In this document: positions 27,901 to 40,090 of the stretch, one piece after another
Position numbering within the stretch: position 1 is the stretch's first letter
How the letters are laid out: each line of letters starts with the position of its first letter
From: Ptychodera flava
Lineage: Eukaryota; Hemichordata; Enteropneusta; Ptychoderidae
Length of the DNA stretch: 64,000 bases
NCBI RefSeq assembly: GCF_041260155.1
Contig: NC_091948.1
Span: forward strand, 6,634,001-6,698,000
Direction: 5' to 3'
The notes under the pieces: generated by a model
Told to the model about the DNA's origin: nothing
What the model saw: the letters and a program-made list of their open reading frames with translations, nothing else
The model's database searches: none
Translations under genes and position numbers: made by a program

Positions 27901-28108
27901 CGAATACAGATTTGAAGGTGAAGTGTCGCAGTCCGTGCAGACGGAACCTATGCAACGGGAAAGGAGAGGCAGGGAACTTGATAGAGAGTTGCGGAAAGGT
28001 GTTGTAATAGAGGAGGTGAATGAAGATGATGATGAACAGGGTGGGGTGAAATTGGAAGACCTTGGTGAAGAAAATGAAGAGGACTTTGAAAGAAAGAAAG
28101 ATAAATAG
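18981..28108 (+). CDS. TPR protein with two predicted membrane segments, seven exons, family unassigned
   Basis: Exons: 18981-18992, 21299-21520, 23012-23080, 24029-24116, 25045-25145, 26699-26828, 27879-28108. Splice sites are GT-AG and phases agree, giving 283 residues. The first coding exon is only four codons (MAKS). Residues 5-120 form about three tetratricopeptide repeats of the Hsp-cochaperone type (GNTAAKRKQYYQAIIHYTEAI, then TNRSLCFLKL and GYYRQGQVYY), usually a peptide-binding surface. Two hydrophobic stretches follow at about 138-155 (GVIIGVILGIIFII) and 169-183 (VALLVMVIAGAGC). The tail after about 210 is long, acidic and charged with no domain I recognise. I infer a membrane-anchored TPR adaptor, perhaps with TPR and tail on the same side of the membrane. 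I could not match it to a named family. Confidence 0.8.
20142..20520 (+). mobile_element. GGTAG-type short inverted-repeat element, copy 2
   Basis: TTAA-GGTAGAACGTGCCTC at the left and GAGGCGTGTACTAC-TTTAA at the right, inverted repeats of about 15 bp with a few mismatches. The interior is homologous to 8370-8824 and, in reverse, to 61909-62264. It lies in intron 1 of the TPR gene. Confidence 0.8.
22817..22857. repeat. Perfect 12-bp inverted repeat with 17-nt loop
   Basis: TCTGATTGACAG at 22817-22828 pairs with CTGTCAATCAGA at 22846-22857. Intronic; no function suggested. Confidence 0.7.
24279..24307 (+). other. Possible alternative terminal exon of the TPR gene
   Basis: A strong acceptor (CTTTTTCAG, ending at 24278) follows exon 4 by 160 bp. 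Spliced in the phase of exon 4 it adds nine codons ending SQEFLELS and then TGA at 24305-24307. That would make a short soluble TPR protein without the two membrane segments. Only splice-site quality and phase support it. Confidence 0.35.
25942..26164 (+). mobile_element. ~220-bp piggyBac-like short element, copy C
   Basis: TTAA-CCCTTTGAGTGCC at the left and AAAAGGG-TTAA at the right. The interior matches copies A, B and D. Intron 5 of the TPR gene. Confidence 0.85.
26652..26682. repeat. AAT/ATT microsatellite next to a splice acceptor
   Basis: (AAT)n runs into (ATT)n, a small palindromic microsatellite ending about 16 bp before the acceptor of exon 6 of the TPR gene at 26698. Confidence 0.85.
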
Positions 28109-29029
28109 CAGACAGAGATTGATCATTGTATCAAGAATTTTTTAGATCTGTGTACAATAGCAAATTTCAGTACGGCCCATTTCTTGGTGAATGTAACAAA
28201 GCAATCTACCCTCATCAAATCCTTTGAAAGTGTGTTATCTGATGAACTTAGGAAAGTGTACAATATCCTAAGTTGCCATCAAATAGTTCAGGACATCATA
28301 TTTGTCAACAACCAGCCAACATCATGAAAAATGGAAAATGGTGATAAATATGTGAAATAATTTCTTCCACCTTGTGATGAAATTTAGTTGATAGGTCAAG
28401 AAATGGAGATAATAGACATGGCAACAGTATTCGGCTTTTCAGGGTTACGTAACAGGTATTTCGTTTCCCTGTTGTTGTTTTTTTCAAGCTAAATTAAGAT
28501 TCAAATTTATGTTGGTAAAGATTCGCATTCAGAGAAAAACTACTTGCTGAGGAATTTTCTGTAAGTATTGTGGGTCCGAAAGTTATGTAAATATGAAAGG
28601 ATTATTTTCCTATTTCTGTAAATGAAACACTACTATACTGTTCCCAAGATGTGCAATGAGTGAAATATAGTACAGCACGGAAAATTTAGTTTATTTATTC
28701 AGGCACTGTGAAATCAATCACAATAACTGAATGTTTCACCCTTATTCAATTTCAGTGAAATGTTTATCTTAACATTGAAACAACTCTGATCAGAATGTAT
28801 TTTCTATATTTTTGTTTGTAACTTCTTGTTCAGATGTTCATGTACACTTGTCCTGACATTGCTAGCTGAGTGTTGCGAGCATTTGCCAGCTTTAAACTCA
28901 GCCTGGTTACGTGTCACTGCATTATTGAGGGAGTGTAATGTCAGGGAGAGAGAAAAATGGAGAAAAGCATGATGTGTGACAGAAAATATAGGACCTGGTC
29001 TACCAGTGCCAGTTATCAGAAGATCTGTT

Positions 29030-29335
29030 CAGCTCAGTATGGCTATGACGGGTCGGATCTAGTTTGCTCAGCACTGCTACTATGGGATAGCCAGATCTGG
29101 TTGATTCATCCAGGCTAGAGCGATGCGCTAGATCCTGTCTTCTCAGCAGGGCTAATGATAAGCCACTTCTGATCAGCACTGCGTTGCTGTGATGAGCCTG
29201 ATCCTGATCAGCTCAGTAGGGTTAATGATAAGCGAGATCTGGTCAGCTAAGCAGGCTTGATGATAGGCCAGATCTGGTCATCTCAGCATGGCTAGTGATT
29301 GGTCAAATTAGGTCATCTAGGTAGAGTTGGTAGCC
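29030..29335. repeat. Degenerate minisatellite, ~36-45 bp unit
   Basis: About seven diverged copies of a unit like GATCTGGTCAGCTCAGCAGG followed by GCTAATGATAAGCCA. Unit length varies and copies differ at many positions, so this is an old array. Confidence 0.75.
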
Positions 29336-30775
29336 AAACCCAATCAGGATGGTAATTTGAAAATATTTTTTTCCCCTGACATTGTCCAGAACACAGTGAA
29401 CACACAGGTCCTTTTAATGATATTGTAATTTTTGCAAGCACAACATATCACTTTTTCATATGCAAATGATTGCTTTGCATATTAATGTTACCTTGTTGCA
29501 GACAGCCTGGCATTATCACCATATCTGTCAACTGTGTATTTATAGCAAGTCTGTCTGCCCAAAAAATTGAGTTCAGTGATGTGACATGCCTAATATTTTT
29601 TCGTCAGTCTTGCCAGCAGACGCGCTTCAACAAGGTGAACTCTCACCTGTTCTGTTAACAAGTAACAAAGTCACAGAGTTTTTGAATCTTTTAAACACGG
29701 AAAACTTTTCAAAAATTTGATCTCATTTAGAAAATATCAGTGCCAACAGGAATGATATCACGCAGCTGTATGCTTGAATCACATGTACTTTTCAGTGTAA
29801 ATGTCGAGAGAAACTGTTTTGGATGTGGCTAAAAGCAATGAATACTGCATTGTGGGAAAAACAGATTTTAGACAAGTTGTGCAACTGTACCAACAAACGC
29901 TTCCTCACTTTTCATCAAAACATGAGCTATTTTCTTAATGACTAAGTATAGAACATTGTTTATCATATATTTTCGACAGAAGACTTTGGTCTCATCAAAA
30001 CAAAATAAATTCTGTTTGTCAAGATTATGGCATAAACTTTTCATCTGCTTACTGTCTCAGACATGTAGGCAGGTATGAAGCATATTGTTAACTGATACTT
30101 GAATTGGCAAGTCTTCCAATGCTGTTCATGGCCATTACAACTCAAATTTACACCATCGATTTGTTACCATGGCAACCAGTCATGGTTTTGCAGTATTGAT
30201 GTTACATTGGAATGTTCTCTTTGACCTTTGAAACCTATAAGCATCTTACATGTTGTTCAGTTCGGAGAGATAAGGCAGTTTTTACACATTTACGATAATT
30301 CTGCACAATTTTCAACAGATGTATGCCTTGTATACACATGCAGTCACAGCCACACTATATGCTTGCTGTGTTTATATCATTCAAACAAAACTTTAGGGAT
30401 AAGAACATCATAGGGTAGGCAGCTTACACAAGCATTCAAGCTGAATGCCTACACAAAGGTATCATGAAGGATTGCCAGCAAATTATCATTGATACATTGT
30501 ACAACGGACGGGCAACTTACAAGTTAAATAATGTGCCAACTGGAGAGTGATGTGTTCTTGAAAACAATTCAACTGTGAATAGTGCACTGACAGTCTGCAC
30601 ACACCGAATGCACTGACAATTATAAGTCCCACAACTCCAGCAGCCATCCACAAACTAGGTACGTAATAATACGGTCACAATATCAAGTAGGTGGAAGGTA
30701 ATTTTACTCTCTTAGTCAGCATTGTTATTGCTAGGAATTTTTTGTCATCAAGGAAAACCACTCAGATATAAAATT

Positions 30776-30900
30776 CATTCCTTTGAGGGGGGTCAGACCC
30801 CATTCAATCCCTTGAGGGGGGTCAGACCCTGTTCATTCCCTTTAGGGCAGAGGGGGAGGGATCAGAGCCTATTCAATCCCTTGAGGGGGTCAGAGACTAT
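30776..30900. repeat. G-rich tandem repeat, ~31-bp unit, four copies
   Basis: The unit ATTCAATCCCTTGAGGGG plus GGTCAGACCC repeats about four times, with one interrupted copy (TTTAGGGCAGAGGGGGAGGG). Each unit holds a small CCCTTGAGGG palindrome. Confidence 0.8.
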
Positions 30901-31445
30901 CTACAGAAAATTTACATATCAACAATGTGGAACACAGCTTCAGTTGATCATTAAAAACCTGTTCACCCCTGTTTTCATGTGTAGTGGTCCAAATTTGCCG
31001 TGGAAAAGAAAAGGGTTTTACACAAAATTGTGGCGGTCAGAGTACTTTATCTCTTGACTACATTGAGTGCAGGAAACTTCCGGTGCCATGATGAAGTACT
31101 CTATTCCTTGATTGTTTGGAAATCCTGGCGAGGTACTACAGATAATCACTGCCTGTTTGGTATACAGATTGGCAATTGTAGTCAAGGGGTTAATAACATT
31201 TTTGGCATTATGGCCTTAGAGAGGATTTCAATGAAGCTGAAAATGAATTAATGGTCATAACCATTAATTCATTTTCGCGATGGTTTCATTTAATTTGTCT
31301 AAAACCGGAGTCAATATATGCATGGTCACCCATTCATTCATTATCTTTCAACATGTCAAACAATATAAGAAGTATTATTCATCAAACAAAGTTCATGAAA
31401 AATGCCTGACTTGGTCCCTTTAAGGTGGAAATGTCCAGCATGATA

Positions 31446-31537
31446 TTAACCCATTCACCACAATGGTTTGGTCTAAACCCAATGCGATCAATTGTGTGTG
31501 TGGACCTGTCAACAGGGAATTGAGGTGAACAGGTTAA
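31446..31537 (+). mobile_element. ~92-bp TTAA-flanked short element, copy 2
   Basis: TTAA-CCCATTCACC at the left and GGTGAACAGG-TTAA at the right. The interior GGTTTGGTCTAAACCCAATG...GGACCTGTCAACAGGGAATTG matches copy 1. Confidence 0.8.
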
Positions 31538-34280
31538 ATGGGGATCTATGCATCAATAGATGCTTCTGGAGGTATTGCCCTTGACTTTGATGTTGTAGTT
31601 TTAAACGTTGGAATCTACAGAAAATGATCTACTTAGCTGTGAGTTAAATATTCCTTCCAGCAATAGCAATGTGCATTTTAGTTTTGAGAACATGACTGTT
31701 TTGTACTTGTTTGTCGAAAAATGGTGCTACAAATGTATACAATTTTTGTAATGACTGCCAAAAGTATTAATTTTTACATTTGATCATTTCAATAAAAGAT
31801 ACAAAAAATGTGATGTACAAATGTGAAATATTTTGTTTATTATGAATGAAATATTGTTGTCAGTGATATTGATTGGATGGTTAGAATAAGGATGTTAATG
31901 TTATGAAATGTTACGATTCATATGTTGATATAATTGTGCAAGTATGGGCGCACTAATGTATAAAATGATTGATGTAAATATTTGATGAACTCTTTTCATA
32001 TCTGCCACATGCCCAATCAAATTCAACTATTTATATTCCCATCTTCCATACCAAAACTTGTCATACAAGCTGTATGCATGGCTGTCTTTCTTTCTGTCTG
32101 TCCTGAGTAAAAAAAACACTAACTTATGCACATATCACTTTGTAATTTGTATACCATTTATGACACTATTTGTTTTTAAGATGCAAATTCCAGTGACAGG
32201 CAGTGAGCCATAATGAAGGTCTCCCTAACATTATGATCTTTGATAACAACGAGCACTTATACCAGTGTTGCAGCCAGGAATTTTAAACCAGGGGACACTC
32301 TGTCCACCTATCATTTATTTTTGGGGACATTTTGGGGACAACATGCGGCAGTTGTTAATCAAATTTTGTATTATTCTGTAACAAATTAGTTTCACAAAAC
32401 AAAATTCAAGCTACTGGGACCGCGCAAGCTTCACCATGCTTGAATTTCAGGCAAGTAATAGCGTTGATCGCGATTTCGGGTTTGTTACTAAATATAGTTG
32501 CACGTGTGCGGACAGATATGCTGAAATTCGGACAAATTTTGTCATTGTATGCGCGGCTGTTGTTGCAGATTGTAGTCTCAGTCATCAATTCATACAAATA
32601 ATTGTGACGCTAAATAGCCATTCTAACACTTGCAGGTGTTATTTTCGTCGTTTATGTGGAAAATGCGGACAAATGTTTATTTACGCATATTAATGCGAGA
32701 GAACAGTGACATCATTTGCGATCAGCGCTATTGTAGCAGCTTTTAAACCGTATCTGCTGCAATCAAAGAGCTCAGTTGGATTACAAGCAAGTTACAATAT
32801 CAAGTGCAGTGTTTTAATTACTTCTATTCACAGTTCTGACAGTACCAAAAAATAATTAAGCCGCAAAATAATCATGCAAAACAAATATTATCGTCAGTAT
32901 CAGATATTACCTGCAGACTATACCTGACAGAGTCGACTCATGAGTGTGCCCGGGGTGACCCACAGTATGTGAGAATGGAGGACAATTGTTGCAAGGGTGT
33001 GTGCTGGCAGCAACAAATGCTTATACAATACTGAATATACCATGCTGGTATTGCTATATCCCTTGAATTCCTGCAAATTCGTGATGTGTGACTGAATATA
33101 TTCCTGTCATGTTTGCTGAATAACATTCATCTCTGGGTTCGATCACCTAAACACTGTTCAGACAGTTATGCCCGACAGCATCAGTCCACAGACAGTAGAA
33201 TCTTCAGAATCTTCCTGCTTTCCTTTTCCTTGGAGCAGTGTCACCGTTTGTTAAGTAAAGCTCTTATGGTAAAAAAATAATGAGTGAAATCAAAGTTGCA
33301 TGGCCACAGGATAAAAATCTTGAAGTCTTTGCACAGTCCCTCCATCCACATGGGTGGCGAAACGGGGGTTTTGCAAGTCACTTGCCCCCCTGTTGGCTAA
33401 TATTGGACCCATGGCATGTCTATTACTATGTCAGATGAAGCAGATGGCCCATTCTAGGCATAAATTCTGAATTTCCTAAATAAAACATTCACGTTGCCTA
33501 AATAATTTTCTCATTTATGCATAGTATATTAATGAGCATTGTTCAAATGTGCAAATAAACTTACAGTGAGTCATTATCAATGTAAAATATTCATTGGCCT
33601 GAAATTGAGCATTATATAATTCTGGGGTTGTACTGAATATTGAGACGATCTTAAATGCAAAGAATACACTTTGATTGTTAAATAAATGTCTGAACAGGTT
33701 CAATGACTTTGAAGCTTACCCTTCCAGACAGCTGGTATTAAAACAAAAGATTCATGTCCATCAGACTGTTCATTAGTTTTTAGAAAGTACCCTAAGGGTC
33801 TTTGTAAATTTTGCGCAGAGGACTTTGCTAAAATCATATGAAAATTCACCTGACATGAGATATCTACCGCATCGACTGCAAAAGGTCACACGTGGGTATG
33901 TGCTGTCCCGCCAAACACCACCATATCTCATTTCAACATATTAGAGTAATACCGTGACTATAGTGCAACAATATTAACAGTCTGCCATTTGGTTCACAAA
34001 TTTGATTGCAAGTGCATTATAACAAATACAAGTACTCCTAATTGCAGAGTTCTCACGAAAATGCACATTTCCACGTCTTTTGGATTTTTTTTTTTGCTTG
34101 GGGGTTGGGTTGGGAGGTGTCAACACTCAATCTCCATCCACTTACTACATGAATTGTGTTTTTTCCACCATTTTGCGGTTGCCTCAAAGTAGCTGTGTTG
34201 AAGTAGGATCTTGTGTTACGTATCAGTTGATGTCACAGTCACAATTTCATACTGGCGTAACCATCAGTTTTCAAGAGATA

Positions 34281-34350
34281 ACGGGACACAGTAGCTCAGT
34301 GGTTTCAGGCCCTATTGTGCTGCCATGATATGAGATAGTTCGGGTACTGG
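34281..34350 (+). other. tRNA-like block, possible SINE head
   Basis: TAGCTCAGTGG at 34292-34302 matches a pol III A box, and AGTTCGGGTAC at 34337-34347 partly matches a B box about 45 bp downstream. No cloverleaf can be drawn with confidence, so this is a weak call. Confidence 0.25.
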
Positions 34351-35202
34351 GAGGTCATTTCTTTATTAATCTTACAAATAAGACTGATTTCACGAATGAA
34401 AACATTCATGCAGAGACTTTATTCTACAAATGTTTCTCTTTTCCAATGTACAAAAATAATCCGATCATAAATTACACAACAGCATTAAATGTCAGATCCA
34501 TGTTAATGTACCAAGCTTTGGCACACTGAGTGCGATAACGTTGAATGAATGTCTGGGATTATAGTCACATGCCAATGAAAGTGAATGCTTGTAATTATCT
34601 GGATATCACCACCTTGATAACTTTGTTTTTGTGTTGCATGTCAACTGCAGACTTTTTATGTTCCCAATGTTGTTGCTCAGCAACTGTTACGGCAAGCACA
34701 AGGATCATCAGAGTGGCATACAGCTTCAATTAGATTCACACTTCAAATACTTTTGGGTGAATGCTAACCGCAGCGTTGCATTCAGAAGTATAAACTTAAC
34801 GGGACCTGCCTTCAAGTTTTCACATTATTGGCTGTTTTTGTTTTTGGAAAATGTTATTTAAGGTTACTTGTTGTTTCATACTTATATGCAAGCCCTTACA
34901 GTATAACCTGAAATTTATTTTGGCTCACATTATTTCTTCTAAACACCAGAAAATGTGTCATTTAAGTTCGTACCTGTCACAGGTTCATACACTGAGAAAG
35001 CAACGATTCTGATGGAAAATGACTTCATGGTTTCAGTCAGCAATATAACATCTGTCATCTCTCTCATTGAACAAAAATATCCTAAATATTCTAAATACGG
35101 TTAACCCGAACAATTTTGTCCCTTCATTGTACACTGGCCATAACAGATGACAGGTTCCTTCGACTTAAACACAGACACTTCAGAAAATTATTTTACACTT
35201 TT

Positions 35203-35294
35203 ATAACCCTTTCACCAAAATGGTTTGCTCCAAAACCATTGTTATCAATGGCGACAGTGGACCTGTTTACATGGAATTGGGGTGAACAAGTTGG
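35203..35294 (+). mobile_element. ~92-bp TTAA-type short element, copy 3 (degenerate ends)
   Basis: The left end is ATAA-CCCTTTCACC and the right end GGTGAACAAG-TTGG. The interior (ATGGTTTGCTCCAAAACCATTG...GGACCTGTTTACATGGAATTG) matches copies 1 and 2. Both flanking TTAA sites have mutated. Confidence 0.7.
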
Positions 35295-35658
35295 TGTAGC
35301 AGTACAGCAAAAGGGTGGTAATACTGTGCAATACAATACCAAGGGTTTAGCATAACTGCACTTTCACTATTGTATCCTTGACTCTCTTCCAAAATCTTAA
35401 AAGTTCCCCCCAAAAAAACCCCACCCACATCGGACGTTGGCAGTATCAGTAGCATCACCTGTCATTGTAAACGTTTGGAGATTCATTGATATGTTCTGTC
35501 AAAATCTTTTCAGTGACATGATACAGTTTCCTCAACACAGATCAAACACATGGTAAAAATCTCTGGAAAAGACATACCAGATTGACAACTGTACTAAACA
35601 CAGACATCTAAATGTTCATTGGGAAAACTGCCCTCTTGGAGGGAATCACATTTTTTGT

Positions 35659-38343
35659 TCATGCACGTTTATTGTTTGATGATTTTGTGGATGAGAATCG
35701 GACAACCTCCCCTGTTCCCTCAACCTCTATCTGTTCATAAAGCCATCGTCTATTACAGCGACATTCTGCGCCACACTTCTCTGATTCGCATTCAGGGCAC
35801 GGATAGTGACATCCTGGACACAGATCATCCAAACAATCACAAAGATCTCGACCATCCTCGATCAGTCTGCCTGCATCATCGTATATTGTACTCTTCTTTT
35901 TCTGTCTGTGAAGCAAAAGGAAATACAGTGATAGCAGCATGCCGCAAAGAAATTTGATTGGTGGAATAGACGTTCCGTAGTTACTGAAAGACTGACTTGA
36001 TACAATACATGAAAGGGACACTCAATAAAAGTCAATATAATTATAATAGCCCTCATCCTGCTTGGCCATTTACTTCCTCATCAGCCAACTAGTAAAGAGC
36101 AGTTTTGAGCGGCACTGAGCCAAAATTGTTGAAAGTCTATACATATTTTAATATAATTGGCCTGGTATGTTACATCGATATAACCAGCAAAAATCATATT
36201 TACAGTAATTATGTTTTCGGAGGCCTTGAAATTCTCTAGTGTTTGTTAAAATGCAATATACGCTGTATGTTATGCCTCCCTGGATTTATCATCAACTTGA
36301 CCTGATGGTGACATATGAACTTGGCAGGATACAGGTTAATTAATGGGCTTACAATTAATGCATCAGATACTGACCTAGACGGGTTTTCTGAGTGCATCAC
36401 TCGCCGTAGTTTCCTCATTTCTCTTTCACTGGTTTCAGGATTAAAACATGCAAATGAGTAAGACAAGGGTCCCGGGTTTTTGAATTGCAAGCTTTCAAGG
36501 AGCCTCCGTGTTGCCTGAAATGTGTACAGAAACAAGAATTATCTTGTTGAAGCAGTTTTTGAGAATATAGAATTAGTATTTGGGATAAACTGAGGCGAAG
36601 TGCACACTGCACTCACTTACTTTGGCTCTGGTTTGAAAATTATTCACCCTACTTCGGGGTTACCTCTGTCATGTTAGCAGCTGAAAAGTGTGGTACACTA
36701 TTAGAACATTACCTTGTTAATGGATGCTTTAGTGCTCACAGCTATGCAAGGATGAAGCTTTTTTTCTGAGTTTGTAGGAAGTAGTGTCACTGACTGCCAC
36801 TTTCAAACTTTCAGTTCCAACGCATATTACTTGTAACTACGGTAAGAATGATGAGCAGTGGTGGTATCCAGTTAGTTAGTGTTTCTTACTAAGGCATGGG
36901 AACATAGCTATGCTGTATAAGGTTACTGACAGGCAGTACTACCTCTTTTTCCTGCTTTATATGATTCCATTGATCATGGCGACCTCCATACATTGATATA
37001 CCAAGAGAAACCTCAGTAACGTGACCAGGGAAGCTGGGTAAAATTTAACTGGGTACCTCTCTTGGCAAGACTAAAGATAGTTGACTCAAAGAAATGTTGT
37101 TAGAATTGTTAGTAACCTACGGAGTCTACTTATACCATCACATTACTTAGAGCCCCCTAAGAAAATCCTTTTTAGTTCGCAACCAAAGGCGTGTCCACTA
37201 TACTTTAGTTGTCCCGCGCTCTTAACAAAAACACTGTTAGTGATACACTTTTGTAATTTTTTCTAAAACAACAGACATGCTCAACCCAGCGGCAATGAGT
37301 ACTGCCATTGCCAGGACCAGGTACGATTGGCTTTCTTGTTCGTTGTTGTTACCTGTACTCATGGAGCTACCAAAAGAAGCTCCATGCTGAACTGTAGACA
37401 CACTGTGGGACCACAGATCCTCTTGCTCTTGGGTCTATGGTGAAACATTCGACAAGCCCTAAAACCCTACTACGTATAGTGCTACAGGATACGTATATCA
37501 TACACCTGATTACCACAATCCCTCCATCGCATTCGCAGATGGACGGACGACAGAGGTCATACTTCCATGACTAAACAAACACTGAATTTTGAAACAAGGT
37601 CAACAAGGCTATTTACTAAATTAGCACTAACCATTCGCCGTTACTGTAGCTCCTTGACACAGGAATTGACAGGGGCCAAGACAGCGATTAAGTTTCACGT
37701 TTGGCCTGACCCTGTCTTTGTTGATTTGTATCTGGTCCCTCGATAAATGGGCACACCAGCAGGACGTACGACAGGGTGGAGACCCACTCGCTGTCCATTA
37801 AAGTACAAAGACTTCACCTCTCACAAAGGAAGGTCATTCCACTTGCGCAGTACAAACTACCCACAACAGCTGCGAGCTGATTGGCTCCTCAAAACTCTGC
37901 GTGGCAAATGGAATATCATACAAATCAAGATTTTGACAACACTGTCCTCGTCTGTTTTAAGTTGTTAACCTATTACAGTAATTCACTGCAGAGCTGACAT
38001 TTATCTGTTTGTCAAAAATATTCCTTACCGGTTGTCTGATCTGTGGAAATCCCAAAGCTTGAGTTTGATTTGAATTCAAAGCTAAAGTTTCTCCATTGAC
38101 ATCTGTCAAATCTCCTCTGTCGTCGGCAAGGTTTCTGGACTCTGTTGATGGAATTGGAAAGGATGGAGTCTGCGACGTCAGTTCTTCGAGTTTATTCACG
38201 TCCCCTGACCTCAATGCGTTGTTACCTTCGTTTCCGTCGCCGACAACTTTTCTGATATCTTCGACTTGGCTTCTCAATTGTCTATGTGTACTTCTATCCC
38301 CTTCGGGCGGCTTCGACTTCGTTGATGCTTTTGAGTCAGCCAT
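35659..38343 (-). CDS. ARL14EP: ARL14 effector protein homologue (ARL14EP/ARL14EPL family), three exons
   Basis: Minus-strand coding exons: 38343-38029, 36514-36375, 35905-35659. Donors and acceptors are GT-AG, phases 0 then 2 agree, and the product is 233 residues. Residues 1-105 are a polar, low-complexity N-terminus starting [10 protein letters not shown], not recognisable. From about 106 onward is the ARL14EP domain: [13 protein letters not shown], then [15 protein letters not shown], and the Cys-rich signature [38 protein letters not shown]. In vertebrates ARL14EP links the small GTPase ARL14/ARF7 to myosin 1E in MHC class II vesicle export; that role is vertebrate knowledge and may not apply here. 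Family assignment is strong; ARL14EP versus its paralogue ARL14EPL is not resolved. Confidence 0.88.
37237..37362 (-). CDS. Putative 41-residue single-pass membrane microprotein (uncertain)
   Basis: A minus-strand ORF inside intron 1 of the ARL14EP homologue, on the same strand. It starts [14 protein letters not shown], then a hydrophobic stretch [19 protein letters not shown], and ends EKITKVYH. Polar N-terminus, one membrane helix and a short basic tail are typical of small integral membrane proteins, but so short an ORF can occur by chance. A short upstream ORF (MELLLVAP) overlaps its start. Confidence 0.25.
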   Translation of the reverse strand: MSTGNNNEQESQSYLVLAMAVLIAAGLSMSVVLEKITKVYH

Positions 38344-39419
38344 GTTGCTTGTAACCACGCTTGTAGCAGATCATCTGCTGAGGGCGCACTACATACGGAG
38401 GACGCTCACCCACGCCCCTACTGTATAACTGTGCCATAGATCTCGACCACGAGAGCAAAACTTCTTTTAGTGAATTTTGGTCCAGAATCGTTTAACAACA
38501 GTGAAGTGTTGCAAACAGTACACAATACGTTGTATCAGCAAGAATAATATGTTATACTTTAACATCTACTTCAACAAGATGGACATAAGTAAAGTATTGT
38601 CAAAAGTTACAGCAACTGCTTCCTAAAACTTGACTGTTTGATCATTAGAAAGATATTTTTCTGCACATAACAATCCGACTAACGTAAAATCACATACTTG
38701 TCTCATTCTTTTCTGTCTTTATTAGTCCCGTCCGTTGTTGGTCGCATCTCTTAGTTATGATTGCTTTAGATCTATATTCGAGTTGTTTGTTTGGTCGCTT
38801 TGGACACGAATGCCAAATAAAACTAAAATATTTTAAGGTCCAGAATTTTACCTAGCGATCAGGCATCACGTAAATTCGCGTTAGAATTCTCATTTTCAAG
38901 AGCAATCCACGTGACCAGGGTGAAAAAGAATCACTTCCACACGACCCGAAGTTATTTATCCAACTTACACTTCACCTCCTACCACATAAACATATTCTGC
39001 TACCCATAATGCAATAATAACTTCGAAGGAGATTCAATTTATGTGTTATTCACCACCCTGAGTAAAGCTAGGTCTACTACATTCTATGAGGACACCCATG
39101 ATGACTATTCCATATGGCCAATAGACTAACCTCACATTTGACTGATTCTTAGCCGTTGTTGATAATAATATCACATTTACTCCGAGATCAACCAAAAAGT
39201 TGAACAAAGCCAAACTACATATCCATTGCTTTCTATTTTTGGAAATTCATCATCGCAAATACCACTCTGATCATCGGAAAGTTTGGCGACGGGTGTTTCC
39301 CCGAGAAAAGCTTTCAACGGAACCCCCTCCTCTTTAGCATTGTGTAAATCAATGTAAAACTGTATTTTAATATACAGATGTCTCCTGAATTTAGCGCCAC
39401 CTCATCTTATAGCAGCAAT

Positions 39420-39600
39420 CATTCCACTCAGAACTGTTCATGATTATCACACACATGTAGCTTCCACGTTGAAATTCCTCCTTCCGAAATCCCGCACTGC
39501 AAGTGGACAGAGAACGTTTGCTATGCGTCCTGCAGAACACTGGAATTCATTACCAAACACTATAAGATAAAACACTGGTGTCGATGTTTTTAAAAATCAA
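39420..39600 (+). mobile_element. LINE fragment, reverse transcriptase C-terminus (CR1-like)
   Basis: Plus-strand translation with stops gives KSRTASGQRTF, then RPAEHWNSLPNTIR and VDVFKNQL, the typical end of CR1/L2-type ORF2 (compare GDRAF...PKLWNALP in the copy at 59.7-60.3 kb). Dead remnant. Confidence 0.6.
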
Positions 39601-39675
39601 TTGATAACTTTTATTGTGGCAAATGTAGAAAAATAACCTTTTGTATTGCATTTATTCTTAAAGTAATAAAAAGCT

Positions 39676-40090
39676 CCTACCAGTGTTGTGGGTTAACGTT
39701 GAACAAGAAGAAAACAACAGGTGTTTTGTTTGGCAAGTTGTGACAGAGAAGTGAAAGTTGGTGACATTAAAAAATCCGACTACTTACCCACTTAAAACAC
39801 CAGGTGTGTATTTTGATGATGAACTTTGCAAGAAATTAAACTGGGAAGAAAAAGTGAAGTCACTCGAAAAAGCCAATAAATTAATTGGGAAGGCGTCATA
39901 ATTTATGGGCGCATTGTTATCAGAAAATATCTTGCTGTATCTGAGATAATGTACTTTGCTTCTGTACTAGGTATACCAGAAGATATCTGTTATACGGTCC
40001 CAAATCGTATTGACGACTTTGTTAAACGTAAAAGAAAAATTTCCAACAAAGTGATTGAAAGTAGTTACAATTGCAAATATGTCAATGTGA
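39676..40090 (+). mobile_element. LINE fragment, L1/Tx1-like ORF2 remnant
   Basis: Translation in shifting frames gives GLTLNKKKTTGVLFG, then PGVYFDDELCKKLNWEEKV, then VSEIMYFASVLGIPEDI, the pattern downstream of the polymerase core in L1/Tx1-type ORF2. At least two stops or frameshifts; dead remnant. Confidence 0.6.

Larger units (their letters stand above)
28109..35658. other. 3' UTR of the TPR gene, then intergenic DNA
   Basis: No further coding exon recognised. It contains a minisatellite (29030-29335), a G-rich tandem repeat (30776-30900), a 16-bp perfect palindrome with 4-nt loop at 31240-31275, two 92-bp short elements (31446-31537, 35203-35294) and a weak tRNA-like block (34281-34350). 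AATAAA occurs near 30002 and near 31792; which one ends the TPR mRNA is unclear. Confidence 0.5.

Noticed and set aside
32436-32693. 85-codon plus-strand ORF, Cys-rich
   Set aside because: No domain; the cysteines come from a short repeated GCGGACAAAT phrase; no splice or promoter context.
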